A stretch of DNA of 64,000 nucleotides, taken from Sphingomonas flavalba. GTDB taxonomy: Bacteria; Pseudomonadota; Alphaproteobacteria; Sphingomonadales; Sphingomonadaceae. Under the pieces are notes generated by a model. That model worked only from the letters and a program-made list of their open reading frames with translations, was not told where the DNA came from and made no database searches. The first letter of the stretch is position 1; each line of letters starts with the position of its first letter. Shown one piece after another: positions 21,959 through 30,721 of the stretch. The translations under genes and the position numbers were made by a program. The stretch spans positions 1 through 64,000 of the forward strand of contig NZ_SPHY01000001.1 in the NCBI RefSeq assembly GCF_004796535.1, written 5' to 3'.

Positions 21959-22926
21959 CAGCCGCGCGGGCCGATCCGCTCGGCGCCCCCCGCGCCCGGC
22001 GCCGTCTTGGTCGGTGCCGGCGGCCGAGCGGTCAGGCCGAGCGAGATCAGCAGCGACGAAGAGACATAGACCGAGGAATAGGTGCCGACGACGACGCCGA
22101 TCAGCATCGCGGCGGTGAAGCCGCGCAGCACATGGCCACCCCAGATCATCAGCGCGCCGAGCGCGAGGGCGATGGTGATCGAGGTCATCACCGTGCGCGG
22201 CAGCGTTTCGTTGACCGACAGGTCGATCAGCGACTTCATGTCCATCTGGCGGAACTTGCGCATATTTTCACGGATGCGGTCGTCGATCACCATCTTGTCG
22301 TTGATCGAGTAGCCGACGATGGTCAGCACCGCCGCGACGATGTTCAGGTCGAACTCCATCTGGGTGACGGCAAAGAACCCCAGGGTCATCAACACGTCGT
22401 GCATGATCGCGACGAAGGTCGATATGCCGAACTGCCATTCGTAGCGCAGCCAGGAGAAGATCGCGATGCCGATCATCGCCAGCAGCACCGCCAGGATGCC
22501 ATTGCGGATCAACTCGCCGGAGACCTTGCCCGATACCGTCTCCGCCTTGTTGAAGACGACGCCGGGGTCTTCCTTGCCGAGCGCCGCCTGTACGGTACGG
22601 ACGACGGCGTTGGTCGCGCCTTCGTCGCTGCTTTCGGGGAGCGGCAGGCGGATCGACACGGTGTTGGGGTCGCCGAACTGCTGAAGCTGGCCTTCGCCGA
22701 CCTTCAGCCCGTCAATCGTCGCACGTACCTTGTCCAACTGCGGCGGCTGGCTGAACCGCGCCTCGATCAGCAGGCCGCCGACGAAGTCGACGCCCAGATT
22801 CAGCCCGCGCGTCGCCACCGCCGCCACCGCCAGGATGCTGAGGATGGCGGTGACCGCGAAGCACCAGAAGCGGATCTTGACGAAGCCGATATTGGTGTTG
22901 TCGGGGACAAGCTTCAGAAGGCGCAT
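21958..22926 (-). CDS. secF: Protein translocase subunit SecF
   Basis: 322 residues with six membrane helices. GLNLGVDFVGG is at the first periplasmic domain, VGYSINDKMVIDDRIREN (SecF signature) is near residue 210, and a short cytosolic tail follows. It works with SecD to pull proteins across the inner membrane using the proton gradient. The start is 15 bp downstream of the secD stop. Confidence 0.95.
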   Translation of the reverse strand: MRLLKLVPDNTNIGFVKIRFWCFAVTAILSILAVAAVATRGLNLGVDFVGGLLIEARFSQPPQLDKVRATIDGLKVGEGQLQQFGDPNTVSIRLPLPESSDEGATNAVVRTVQAALGKEDPGVVFNKAETVSGKVSGELIRNGILAVLLAMIGIAIFSWLRYEWQFGISTFVAIMHDVLMTLGFFAVTQMEFDLNIVAAVLTIVGYSINDKMVIDDRIRENMRKFRQMDMKSLIDLSVNETLPRTVMTSITIALALGALMIWGGHVLRGFTAAMLIGVVVGTYSSVYVSSSLLISLGLTARPPAPTKTAPGAGGAERIGPRG

Positions 22927-22941
22927 GGCAGCGATCCCGCC

Positions 22942-24543
22942 CTAGATGTGGATGTCGGTCGGCCGGTGGCTGTGAAGCCAGCCGACGACGAGCATGCGGG
23001 TGAAGGTGACGGCGGTGAACACCGACGTCGCGATGCCGATCAGCAGCACGATCGCGAAGCCCTTGATCGGACCGGAGCCGAGGACCAGCATGATCAGCCC
23101 GGCGATCGCGTGGGTGACGTTCGCCTCGAAGATCGTCCGGCTCGCTTCGTGGTAGCCGTGCTCGATCGCCTGCGCGACCCGGCGCCCGCGCCGCCGCTCC
23201 TCGCGGATGCGCTCGTTGATCAGCACGTTGGCGTCGACGGCGGTGCCGATCGTCAGCACGAAACCGGCGATGCCGGGCAGGGTCAGCGTCGCGCCGAGCA
23301 GGCCCATCACCCCCAGGATGACGAACACGTTGATGACCACCGCCGTGTTCGCATAGATGCCGAACCGGCCGTAGGTGACGAGCATGAAGACGATCACCGC
23401 CACCGCGGCGATCACCGAGGCGAGGATGCCGGCCCGGATCGAGTCCGCGCCGAGCTGAGGGCCGACCGTCCGCTCCTCGATCACCTTCAGCGCCACCGGC
23501 AGCTTGCCGGACCGCAGGGCAATCGCCAGCTCCGTCGCGCTCTGCACGGTGAAATTGCCGGAAATCTGCGCCTGACCGCCAAGGATCGGTTCGTTGATAT
23601 TCGGTGCCGACAGCACCGAATTGTCGAGGATCATCGCGAAGGGCCGGCCGACATTCTCCTGCGTCACCCGGGCGAAGCGCTTGCCGCCCGCCGCGTCGAA
23701 GCGGATGTTGACCACCGGCGAATTGTCGCGTTGGTCGTAACCCTGCTGCGCCTCGATCAACTGGTCGCCGGAAATCAGCACCTGCCGGTGGACGGCGATC
23801 GCCTTCACCACGCCGGGCGAATCGGGATAAGGCAGTACCTGGCTACCGGGCGGGGCGCGGCCCTGCGCGACGTCCGCCGGGTTCGCGCTGACGTCGACCA
23901 GCTTGAATTCAAGCTTCGCCGTCTTGCCGAGCAGCTGCTTCAGCGCCTCCGGGTCCTGGAGGCCGGGCACCTGGACGAGGATACGGGTCGCACCCTGGCG
24001 GATGATCGTTGGTTCGCGGGTGCCGAGTTCGTCGATGCGCTTGCGGACGACCTCGGTCGCGACCTGCATCGCGGCGTCGACCGCGGCGTCGCGGCCCGCC
24101 GCCGTCGGGGTGACGACGACGCGGCTGGTGTCCTCGACCTGCACGTTCCAGTCGCGCTGGCCGGTGACGCCGACCCCCTGGGTCAGCGCGCGGAGGCGTT
24201 CGACCGCGGCATCGGTCTGCGCCGGGTTGCGGACGAGGAAGCTGAGCCGACCGCCCTGGCTGGAGATGTCGCTGATCTCGATGCGGGGGTCGCCGCGCCG
24301 CATTTCGGTGCGGATCGTGTCCTGCATCTGCTCGAGCCGCTGGCTGGCGACATCGGTCGGGTCAGCTTCCAGCAGCAGGTGGCTGCCGCCGGACAGGTCT
24401 AGGCCCAGGTTGATCCGCGGCGCCGGCAGGAAACGGGGCCAGTAGGCCTCCGGCACCAGGCTGGGGAGCGCCAGCGAGACGCCGAACAGCACAACGCCAA
24501 CGATGCTGATGACCTTCCAGCGCGGAAAATCCAGCAGGCCCAT
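22942..24543 (-). CDS. secD: Protein translocase subunit SecD
   Basis: 533 residues. The N-terminal helix is followed by LGLDLSGGSHLLLE (D1 motif), the P1 head with VQVPGLQDPEALKQLLG, and six C-terminal helices with GTAVDANVLINERIREE. It is a periplasm-facing partner of SecYEG and SecF. The ATG at 24543 overlaps the yajC stop, so yajC-secD are coupled. Confidence 0.95.
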   Translation of the reverse strand: MGLLDFPRWKVISIVGVVLFGVSLALPSLVPEAYWPRFLPAPRINLGLDLSGGSHLLLEADPTDVASQRLEQMQDTIRTEMRRGDPRIEISDISSQGGRLSFLVRNPAQTDAAVERLRALTQGVGVTGQRDWNVQVEDTSRVVVTPTAAGRDAAVDAAMQVATEVVRKRIDELGTREPTIIRQGATRILVQVPGLQDPEALKQLLGKTAKLEFKLVDVSANPADVAQGRAPPGSQVLPYPDSPGVVKAIAVHRQVLISGDQLIEAQQGYDQRDNSPVVNIRFDAAGGKRFARVTQENVGRPFAMILDNSVLSAPNINEPILGGQAQISGNFTVQSATELAIALRSGKLPVALKVIEERTVGPQLGADSIRAGILASVIAAVAVIVFMLVTYGRFGIYANTAVVINVFVILGVMGLLGATLTLPGIAGFVLTIGTAVDANVLINERIREERRRGRRVAQAIEHGYHEASRTIFEANVTHAIAGLIMLVLGSGPIKGFAIVLLIGIATSVFTAVTFTRMLVVGWLHSHRPTDIHI

Positions 24544-24884
24544 CAGTCGTTCGCCGGACGCGTGCCGCCAGCCGGCGTGATGTCGCTCAGCGTTGCCTTC
24601 ACCACCTTGACCCGGACGTTGGCGGCGATCTCAACCTCGACGAAGCTGTCGTCGACCTTGGTCACCTTGCCGACCAGACCGCCGCCGGTGACAACCTGAT
24701 CACCCTTCCGGGCGGCGTCGATCATCGCGCGGTGCTTCTTTACCCGCTGCTGCTGCGGGCGGATCAGCAGGAAGTAGAAGATCACGAAGATCGCGATCAG
24801 CGGGACCATCTGGATCAGGAAGGACATCCCGCCGGTCGGGGCTGCGGCACCGGCCGCCTGGGCATAAGCAGGGGTAGCGAACAT
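24543..24884 (-). CDS. yajC: Preprotein translocase subunit YajC
   Basis: 113 residues with one membrane helix, then the typical YajC end of helix FYFLLIRPQQQRVKKHRAM and GDQVVTGGGLVGKVTKVDD. It is an accessory subunit of the SecDF complex. It is first in a yajC-secD-secF-Mth938 operon. The 192-bp region between it and tRNA-Pro, which points away, must hold its promoter; none could be fixed. Confidence 0.94.
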   Translation of the reverse strand: MFATPAYAQAAGAAAPTGGMSFLIQMVPLIAIFVIFYFLLIRPQQQRVKKHRAMIDAARKGDQVVTGGGLVGKVTKVDDSFVEVEIAANVRVKVVKATLSDITPAGGTRPAND

Positions 24885-25076
24885 CGTCAGTTATCGCCTG
24901 GCAAGGGGCAGCCGGCCGAAGGGCCGACCGGAAAAGGCGGCGCCTATCACGATGTGCGGGCCGGGCGCAACCGGCCAGCGTGGGCGACCAGCGTGGGGCA
25001 CCGGTTCGCCCCGCACCTTGCGCCGGGCGGCGACTGGGCTTAATGGGCGCGGCTTCGGGTCGGACGACCCGCCGGT

Positions 25077-25153
25077 CGGGGCGTAGCGCAGCCTGGTAGC
25101 GCATCACACTGGGGGTGTGGGGGTCGCAGGTTCAAATCCTGTCGCCCCGACCA
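25077..25153 (+). tRNA. tRNA-Pro (anticodon GGG)
   Basis: The 77-base sequence folds as a full cloverleaf. The acceptor stem is CGGGGCG/CGCCCCG, the D-arm GCGC...GCGC, the anticodon stem TCACA/TGTGG with loop CTGGGGG (anticodon GGG, reads CCC/CCU), and the T-arm GCAGG-TTCAAAT-CCTGT. The 3' CCA is encoded. It resembles known proline tRNAs closely. A lysis gene pair starts 140 bp downstream. Confidence 0.95.
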
Positions 25154-25191
25154 ATTCGCCGAAGGTTTCCACCGGAGTTATCAGGGCAAAC

Positions 25192-25230
25192 ACAGCGTGG
25201 CGGACCGGAAAGTTCCGGCCCGGCGCTTTT
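25192..25230 (+). terminator. Probable terminator after tRNA-Pro
   Basis: A hairpin with perfect core CCGGAA-AG-TTCCGG at 25205-25218 lies 50 bp after the tRNA, followed by GCGCTTTT (four T at 25227-25230). It would separate the tRNA from the lysis genes. Confidence 0.45.
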
Positions 25231-25293
25231 CGCTGTCCTACATAGAACCTATTTGGTTAGATATACGAATCATATCGAACCGAGGAGGCCGGG

Positions 25294-25833
25294 GTGGACA
25301 TTGACGACCTGATCGACGCGGCGATCGGGCGGGAGGGCGGCTTTGTCGACCACCCGGCCGACCGGGGCGGGCCGACGCGATTCGGGATCAGCGAGGCGGT
25401 GGCGCGGGCCAACGGCTATGCCGGGCCGATGCGGGCGCTGCCCCGCGCCACCGCCGAACGCATCTACCGCCGGCTGTACTGGGAACAGCCCGGCTATGCG
25501 CGGATCGCCGCCACGGCGCCGGCGATCGCGACCGAACTGTTCGACACCGGGATCAACATGGGGCCGGCGGTGGCGACCGGCTTCCTGCAGCGGGCGCTGA
25601 ACGCGCTGAACCGTGACGCCGCCGATTACCCCGACATCGCCGCGGACGGCGCGCTCGGCCCGCAAACCGAGGCGGCGCTGACCGCCTTCCTCGCCCGGCG
25701 CAAGCCCGGGGGCGAGGCGGTGCTGCTGCGCGCGCTGAACGCGCTCCAGGGCGAACGCTATATCCGCCTGGCGGAAAAGCGGCCGGCCAACGAGGCGTTC
25801 CTCTACGGCTGGCTGGCCAACCGGCTGGCCTGA
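25294..25833 (+). CDS. GH108 N-acetylmuramidase (endolysin) with peptidoglycan-binding C-terminus
   Basis: 179 residues. IGREGGFVDHPADRGGPTRFGIS at the start is the glycoside hydrolase 108 motif, with catalytic Glu14. YWEQPGY and ELFDTGINMGP are further family positions. The C-terminal half (ADGALGPQTEAALTAFLARR) is a peptidoglycan-binding domain of the type common in phage muramidases. It cleaves the glycan backbone of the cell wall. The start is GTG 25294 with GAGGAGG at 25281-25287; no signal peptide is visible, so release would need the holin encoded next. No other phage genes are in the window, which points to a remnant or to a gene-transfer-agent lysis cassette. Confidence 0.88.
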   Translation: MDIDDLIDAAIGREGGFVDHPADRGGPTRFGISEAVARANGYAGPMRALPRATAERIYRRLYWEQPGYARIAATAPAIATELFDTGINMGPAVATGFLQRALNALNRDAADYPDIAADGALGPQTEAALTAFLARRKPGGEAVLLRALNALQGERYIRLAEKRPANEAFLYGWLANRLA

Positions 25834-25898
25834 ACCGCCCCAATCCACGAGTGCCGGCGCACGCGCCTTCCCTTTCCCCGATGTCATGGAGACGGAGC

Positions 25899-26312
25899 AT
25901 GGATATTCTCGGCGGGCTGGTCAGCCCGATCACCAAGCTGCTCGACAAGATCATTCCCGACCCGGAGGCGCGCGACGCCGCCAAGCTGGAACTGCTGAAG
26001 CTGGAGAACGCCCACGAGCTGGAGGCGGCCAAGGCGCAGATGGCGGCGATCCTGGCGGAAGCGCAGTCGCCCGATCCATGGACCAGCCGCGCCCGGCCCA
26101 GCTTCCTCTACGTGATGTACGTGCTGCTGCTGTGGGCGATCCCGATGGGGGTGATCGCCGCGATCAGGCCCGACACCGCGCAGGCGATCGCGCGGGGGAT
26201 GAACGCCTATCTGGCCGGCATCCCGGAACCGCTCTACGCGCTGTTCGGCACCGGCTACCTCGGCTACACCGCCGCGCGCTCCTGGGGCAAGAGCCGGGGG
26301 GTGGCGAAATAG
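25899..26312 (+). CDS. 3TM-type holin family protein
   Basis: 137 residues. The N-terminal 65 residues are an amphipathic and coiled-coil stretch (ARDAAKLELLKLENAHELEA), followed by PDPWTSRARPSFLYVMYVLL (Trp-Thr/Ser-Arg-x-Arg-Pro motif of 3TM holins), then helices at about 70-95 and 105-125. It forms membrane lesions that release the endolysin. It lies 65 bp after the GH108 gene, in the classic endolysin-holin pair. ATG 25899 has GGAGACGGA upstream. Confidence 0.85.
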   Translation: MDILGGLVSPITKLLDKIIPDPEARDAAKLELLKLENAHELEAAKAQMAAILAEAQSPDPWTSRARPSFLYVMYVLLLWAIPMGVIAAIRPDTAQAIARGMNAYLAGIPEPLYALFGTGYLGYTAARSWGKSRGVAK

Positions 26313-26468
26313 GCGGGCGGTCGATGCGCGCGGCGGTTCCGAGTATCCCGCGCCGGGATCGCCGTGCCACTGCCCGACATCGATCGGGTGCGCGGCAGGT
26401 TAAATGTGCCTACGCGTTGCCGCACATAACTCATTGCGAACAGGTAGCAAACGCGCCAGCATCACCAG

Positions 26469-27476
26469 ATGCTCGACCAAGTGCCGACACAAGGCTGGCT
26501 GCTATTGCTGATCGCACTTTTTGCAAGCGCGCCCGCTCAATACGTTTATCAGTATCTTGCCCGCGCCCCCGCCAGACGGGATATAACACAACCCCCCGAG
26601 GATCTGAGTTGGCGGACCCGCCGGTTATTCGTCCGTAGCGCCGCCATCCTTCTGGTGCTTGCGGCGCTTGCGGTGTTCATCTTCACACCGGCGGCCGCCC
26701 AATTCGCGCGGGGACCGCTTTTCTGGCCGATAATGCTCACGGCATTCGGCGTCTTCGGTCTGGGAACGGTCGCGCGAGGGTTTTCGACCGGGCGCATAGA
26801 ACCGTTTACGCGCGGCATCATGCTCAGTTTCAAGCGCCGGTCTCAGCCCAAGCGCTTCTGGGCGTCCATGGCGTGGAACACCCTATTGAGCTGTGGCGCG
26901 CTCTGGGCGGCCATCGACCTCGGCGGCCTGGCGAAAACGCAGGCGCTGGAAAGGCAGTGCCGCGATCCGACAAGCGCCCTCCACCCGCAGGATGCGATAT
27001 CAGCCTGCAGCCAACTGGTCGAGGCGGCTTCCGAAGACGATGGGGATTTGCCCGATCTGATTGCAAACCGGGGATGGGCTTATTTCCGAGCCGGAGACTA
27101 TCGCCGGGCAAAGGCCGATTATGCCCGCGCCGTTCACCTCAGCCCGGACGATCCGAATTTACGCTTCAACCTTGGACTTATCGATGAGCGGGCCAACGAC
27201 ATGGCCGGTGCGATCGCCCAGTTCGGCGAGGCGATCCAACTGAGGCCGGACGACGCCGGCGCCTATTCCCGCCGCGGCGTGCTCCTTCTCGAAGGCGGGC
27301 ATTTCGATCGGGCGATAGCCGATTTCACCCGCGCGCATGAGCTTCAGCCCACCGACCCATGGCCGCTCGCGAGGCGCGCGGACGCATATGACCAAATGGG
27401 CGAGCGCGCGAAGATGGAAGCCGACGACGATGCGGTCATACGATTGAGCGAGGCGGAAGAGAGGACACGGCGGTGA
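26469..27476 (+). CDS. Membrane protein with TPR repeats
   Basis: 335 residues. Three or four hydrophobic segments (about 10-28, 55-80, 86-103 and 133-148) are followed by a soluble C-terminal half with at least three TPR units: NRGWAYFRAGDYRRAKADYA, LGLIDERANDMAGAIAQFGEA and RRGVLLLEGGHFDRAIADFTRA. The TPR part would act as a protein-binding scaffold. I do not recognise the membrane part as any family. The gene is flanked by non-core genes, and its base composition is a little lower in GC than the core genes around it. No strong ribosome-binding site precedes ATG 26469, so the start is less sure. Confidence 0.7.
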   Translation: MLDQVPTQGWLLLLIALFASAPAQYVYQYLARAPARRDITQPPEDLSWRTRRLFVRSAAILLVLAALAVFIFTPAAAQFARGPLFWPIMLTAFGVFGLGTVARGFSTGRIEPFTRGIMLSFKRRSQPKRFWASMAWNTLLSCGALWAAIDLGGLAKTQALERQCRDPTSALHPQDAISACSQLVEAASEDDGDLPDLIANRGWAYFRAGDYRRAKADYARAVHLSPDDPNLRFNLGLIDERANDMAGAIAQFGEAIQLRPDDAGAYSRRGVLLLEGGHFDRAIADFTRAHELQPTDPWPLARRADAYDQMGERAKMEADDDAVIRLSEAEERTRR

Positions 27477-27530
27477 CGGAGCCGACACTGTCGGCGCGCG
27501 CGGGATGAACCCCACGCCTGCCGCGCCGGT

Positions 27531-28601
27531 TTACGGCAGGCTCATCAGCAGCGAGATGAGCGCGGTGATCCGGCGGCTGTCGGTTTTTTCGAGGATATGG
27601 CGGATATGGGTGCGAACGGTGGCCGCGGTGATCCGGCGCCGATCGCCGATCTCCTCCGCCGTCCGGCCGGCGAGCAGGCCCTCGGCCACCCCCATCTCCG
27701 CATCCGTGAGGCCGAAGCAGCCGCGCAGCCAGCGGACGCGACGCGCGGCGTCCGGTTCGGACGGCGCGACGAGAAGCAGGCAGCGGTTTGCGACATCGCC
27801 GGCCGGAAGCACCAGCAGGCGCCAGGGCGCGGCGCCGGACGGCCGCGCGCACAGGAAGGCCGCCTGTTCGACAGGGCGGCAGCGGAAGGTCTCCGCTATG
27901 GCGTTGCGGATCGCCGCCGCCGGGCCTCGATCCGAGAAAACGAGATGTCCCTGTCTCAGCGCAATGCCGTCACCGGTGTCGAGAAGCCTGCGCCCGTTCG
28001 GCGACGCTTCGACCAGGCGCAACGCCGCGTCGACCATCAGAACCGTGGCCTGATGCGCATCGAGCATGTTCGCCCAGGCGAGCCGATCCTCTGCCCGACG
28101 GCGCAGCAATTCGCGCGCGTGATAGATGCGGTGCAGATCGGTGCCGATCGTATCGAGCCGCGCCGCCTCCGCCGGTGAGAAGGCGCCCGCCGACCACGCC
28201 CGGTGGAAGCTAGTCGCCATGATCGCCCCGTCGAACCGGTGGACCAGTCCCAGGCTGTGCCCGGTATCGTCGCCGTGGAACCGGAACAAATCATTCCACA
28301 TGGCGGAAGCCCGAAAGAGAGTTTCCGGCACGAGATCGTCCAGCGGGACGGCGCGATTGAGGATGCCGCTGGTCAACCCCGCCTGCGTCCACATATCCAG
28401 CTCCCCGCTGAATCGGGCGGCGTAATCCTCCATTATGTTACGGTCATAATAGCTGAACTGCTGGACGGTCGTCTGCCCGGCCCGGTCTATGCGCTGGACG
28501 TTGCACGACCGCGCCCCGACGAATTGCGCGACCATTGCGGGCAATTGCGCATAGGCCGCATCGTCATCGATGGCCGCGTACAAATCTCCCAACCGGACCA
28601 T
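27531..28601 (-). CDS. LuxR-type (HTH) transcriptional regulator
   Basis: 356 residues. The C-terminal 60 residues form the LuxR DNA-binding domain: FGLTDAEMGVAEGLLAGRTA, then TVRTHIRHILEKTDS. The N-terminal 280 residues are a PAS/GAF-like region with no autoinducer motif that I can recognise. ATG 28601 is chosen; the frame runs open to 28814, but those extra residues look non-coding. It is transcribed away from an outer-membrane barrel gene starting at 28827, so it may control it from the 225-bp gap. Confidence 0.75.
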   Translation of the reverse strand: MVRLGDLYAAIDDDAAYAQLPAMVAQFVGARSCNVQRIDRAGQTTVQQFSYYDRNIMEDYAARFSGELDMWTQAGLTSGILNRAVPLDDLVPETLFRASAMWNDLFRFHGDDTGHSLGLVHRFDGAIMATSFHRAWSAGAFSPAEAARLDTIGTDLHRIYHARELLRRRAEDRLAWANMLDAHQATVLMVDAALRLVEASPNGRRLLDTGDGIALRQGHLVFSDRGPAAAIRNAIAETFRCRPVEQAAFLCARPSGAAPWRLLVLPAGDVANRCLLLVAPSEPDAARRVRWLRGCFGLTDAEMGVAEGLLAGRTAEEIGDRRRITAATVRTHIRHILEKTDSRRITALISLLMSLP

Positions 28602-28826
28602 AGCCACCCCTGCCGTCCCACGCGGGGACTGAAAATGAGGCGAATCCTTCGCCGAAATCAACAGTTTTGAGGATGCGGGCGCCCTTTCCCGCACGGTAGC
28701 AGGCGGCCGGAGAGCGGGCGTCTCGACGAAGCGGGGAAGGGCACCATCCGATGGGCCCGCTACGCGCGCCTGAAACGCGCCGCTCCATTCCAGGGCGGTA
28801 CCGGCCATTGTCAAAGGGAGCAGATC

Positions 28827-29471
28827 ATGAAGGGTTTATTGTTGACGGGCGCGCTGGCTGCCTTGTGGGTTCCAACCCAGGCGATGGCGGAAGGGCAGGT
28901 CAGCGCAGGCCTGACCGGGGGCACCCTGGGCATCGGGCCGGAGCTGGGGTATCGGCTGTCGGACACGGTCGGCGTCCGTGGCAATGCGACCTTCCTGTCG
29001 ATCAGCCACGATTTCGATTCCGACGACGTCACCTATCGCGGCAAGGTGAAGCTGAAATCCGTCGGCATGATGCTCGACCTCTACCCGTTCGGCGGAGGCT
29101 TCCGGATTTCGGCCGGCGCGCGCATCAACGGCAACGCCGGAACCGTGCGCGCGACCCCCACGGACGACATCGAACTCAACGGCACGCCCTATACGCCAGC
29201 CCAGGTCGGAACACTGCGCGGCAAGGCGGAGACGAAGAATTTCGCGCCGGCGCTGACGCTTGGTTACGGCGGCGGGCTGCATTCCGGGTTCACGGTCGGC
29301 GTGGAAGCGGGGGTGCTCTTTCAGGGCAAGGTCCGGCTACGCAACTTCACCGCCAGCGGGGGCGGCGTGTCGGCGGCCGATCTCGAAGCCGAGCGCCTGA
29401 GCCTGCAGAGCGATGTCGACGACTACAAGGTCTATCCGATTTTGCAGTTGACGCTGGGGTATCGGTTCTAG
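28827..29471 (+). CDS. Outer-membrane beta-barrel protein
   Basis: 214 residues. The signal peptide (MKGLLLTGALAALWVPTQAMA) is followed by alternating strands of a small barrel (LGIGPELGYRLSDTVGVRGN, GMMLDLYPFGGGFRISAGA). The C-terminus is LTLGYRF, ending in the aromatic residue recognised by the BAM complex. It resembles the OmpW/Omp25-like small porin class. The ligand is unknown. It lies opposite a LuxR regulator; a 14-bp perfect inverted repeat follows 20 bp after the stop. Confidence 0.8.
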   Translation: MKGLLLTGALAALWVPTQAMAEGQVSAGLTGGTLGIGPELGYRLSDTVGVRGNATFLSISHDFDSDDVTYRGKVKLKSVGMMLDLYPFGGGFRISAGARINGNAGTVRATPTDDIELNGTPYTPAQVGTLRGKAETKNFAPALTLGYGGGLHSGFTVGVEAGVLFQGKVRLRNFTASGGGVSAADLEAERLSLQSDVDDYKVYPILQLTLGYRF

Positions 29472-29490
29472 GCCCTGTCGGTTGCCGATG

Positions 29491-29534
29491 CCCGTCATCC
29501 TGCGGCGCCGTCGACGGTATCGCAGGATGACGGG
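29491..29534. terminator. Strong hairpin after the barrel gene
   Basis: The arms 29491-29504 (CCCGTCATCCTGCG) and 29521-29534 are perfect 14-bp reverse complements around a 16-base loop. No T-run follows. It could end transcription of the barrel gene, or be another copy of the dispersed GTCATCC... repeat seen at 49867. Confidence 0.55.
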
Positions 29535-29590
29535 CGCGGCCCGAAGCGGCAAGCAGGCGCTGTCGCGATCCACATCTGTCGGGCGCGCGC

Positions 29591-30598
29591 CTACCGTGGC
29601 GGGTTGAGGTCCGGGCAGATGTAGCGGGTGCCTTGCGAGTCCTTGTCGAACTTGCCGCTGTCGCGGCCACGGCAGGCGGCCCAGCGGTACTCGCCGGAGC
29701 TGAGCGGCCAGTTGCTGTTGACGCCGATCGTCCAGCTATTGCCGGAGCCGCGTTCGCATTCGCCGCTGGTCACCGAGCACCAGAACGCCTCTATCGGCAC
29801 GCCGCAATCGTTGACGATATAGTTCCGGCCGTTCGGCTGGCGGCGCAAGGTGGCGCAATCCATCGCCGAGGCGGCCGGATTGTGGAGCAGGCGGCGGCGG
29901 GCGGGGTCGACGACGCCGTCGGAGGCGACCGGGGTCGCCGCGCCACCGGGCTGGACGCCGGAAGCGGGGTTGGCGGCAGGCGACGGTGCCGAGGGGGGCT
30001 GCGCGCCGCGCCGGACCGCTTCCGCCGCCGCACGGACCCGCTCGCGCAGGGTGGCGCCGGATGCGGCGTCGCATTTCTTCCAGAACGGCGCCGCGTCGAT
30101 CTTGCCGTTGGGCTGGACGAAATATTCGCAGCCGGCGCGGTGGAAGACGACGGACGGGTTGGTGGCGCGGCGCGGGACGGCGGCGAGGGTCAGGCTCGGG
30201 GTGCGGCGGGTATTGTATTCGGCGATTTCGCCGGGGCCGTCGATCATCCCGTGCTGGAAGGTCACCCGGTATTCGAAGCGTTCGTCATAGTCGGCGCCTT
30301 CGAACGGCGACACCCGGGTTTCGGCGGCGAACACGCCGGGGCCATGCGCCAGGCCGTCGCCATCGCAGCCGCCGTTCCACCGCGCGTTGCGGTTGGTGCG
30401 GCGCGGGCCGAACAGCGGATGGTTCTCGGTATAGAGGACGATGATGCAGTCGCCGGCCTGCACCGCGCTCCACAACCCGTCACTGCTACGCGTGCCGTCC
30501 TGTGCCGCCGCCGGCGCGGCGGGGAGCACCAGCGCGGTCGCGGCGGCGGTGGCGCGCAGCGCGGCCCGGACCGTGCGGCGTGGTTGTGGTGTCGGCAT
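29591..30598 (-). CDS. Secreted cysteine-containing protein of unknown function
   Basis: 335 residues. An Ala-rich signal peptide ends at about LPAAPAAAQ. The N-terminal part (FGPRRTNRNARWNGGCDGDG, then LAHGPGVF) has a MORN-like flavour. The middle is an Ala/Pro linker (about 190-225). The C-terminal part carries paired Cys (MDCATLRR, NDCGVPIEAFWCSVTSGECE, WAACRGRD, YICPDLN), suggesting several disulfides and a periplasmic or outer location. GGGAGG precedes the ATG. I do not recognise a family. It is on the opposite strand to the barrel gene. Confidence 0.7.
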   Translation of the reverse strand: MPTPQPRRTVRAALRATAAATALVLPAAPAAAQDGTRSSDGLWSAVQAGDCIIVLYTENHPLFGPRRTNRNARWNGGCDGDGLAHGPGVFAAETRVSPFEGADYDERFEYRVTFQHGMIDGPGEIAEYNTRRTPSLTLAAVPRRATNPSVVFHRAGCEYFVQPNGKIDAAPFWKKCDAASGATLRERVRAAAEAVRRGAQPPSAPSPAANPASGVQPGGAATPVASDGVVDPARRRLLHNPAASAMDCATLRRQPNGRNYIVNDCGVPIEAFWCSVTSGECERGSGNSWTIGVNSNWPLSSGEYRWAACRGRDSGKFDKDSQGTRYICPDLNPPR

Positions 30599-30721
30599 GT
30601 CTCCCCTCCCTTATGGCCGCACGGCCGGGCACGCGCGGCGGTGTAGCCGCGCTTGCTCTACAAACCGTCCCCAGGGATGGTGAAGAGGGGGTTGCCGGGC
30701 GGGCGCCGGGGCACCCCCGCC

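Noticed and set aside
22132-24402. A 756-codon plus-strand frame opposite secD and secF
   Set aside because: It is antisense to two certain genes and reads as Arg/His/Asp-rich low-information sequence. In high-GC DNA the codon bias of one strand leaves long open frames on the other.
28602-28814. Upstream extension of the LuxR regulator to 28814
   Set aside because: The extra 71 residues look non-coding and would nearly touch the divergent barrel gene, leaving no promoter.
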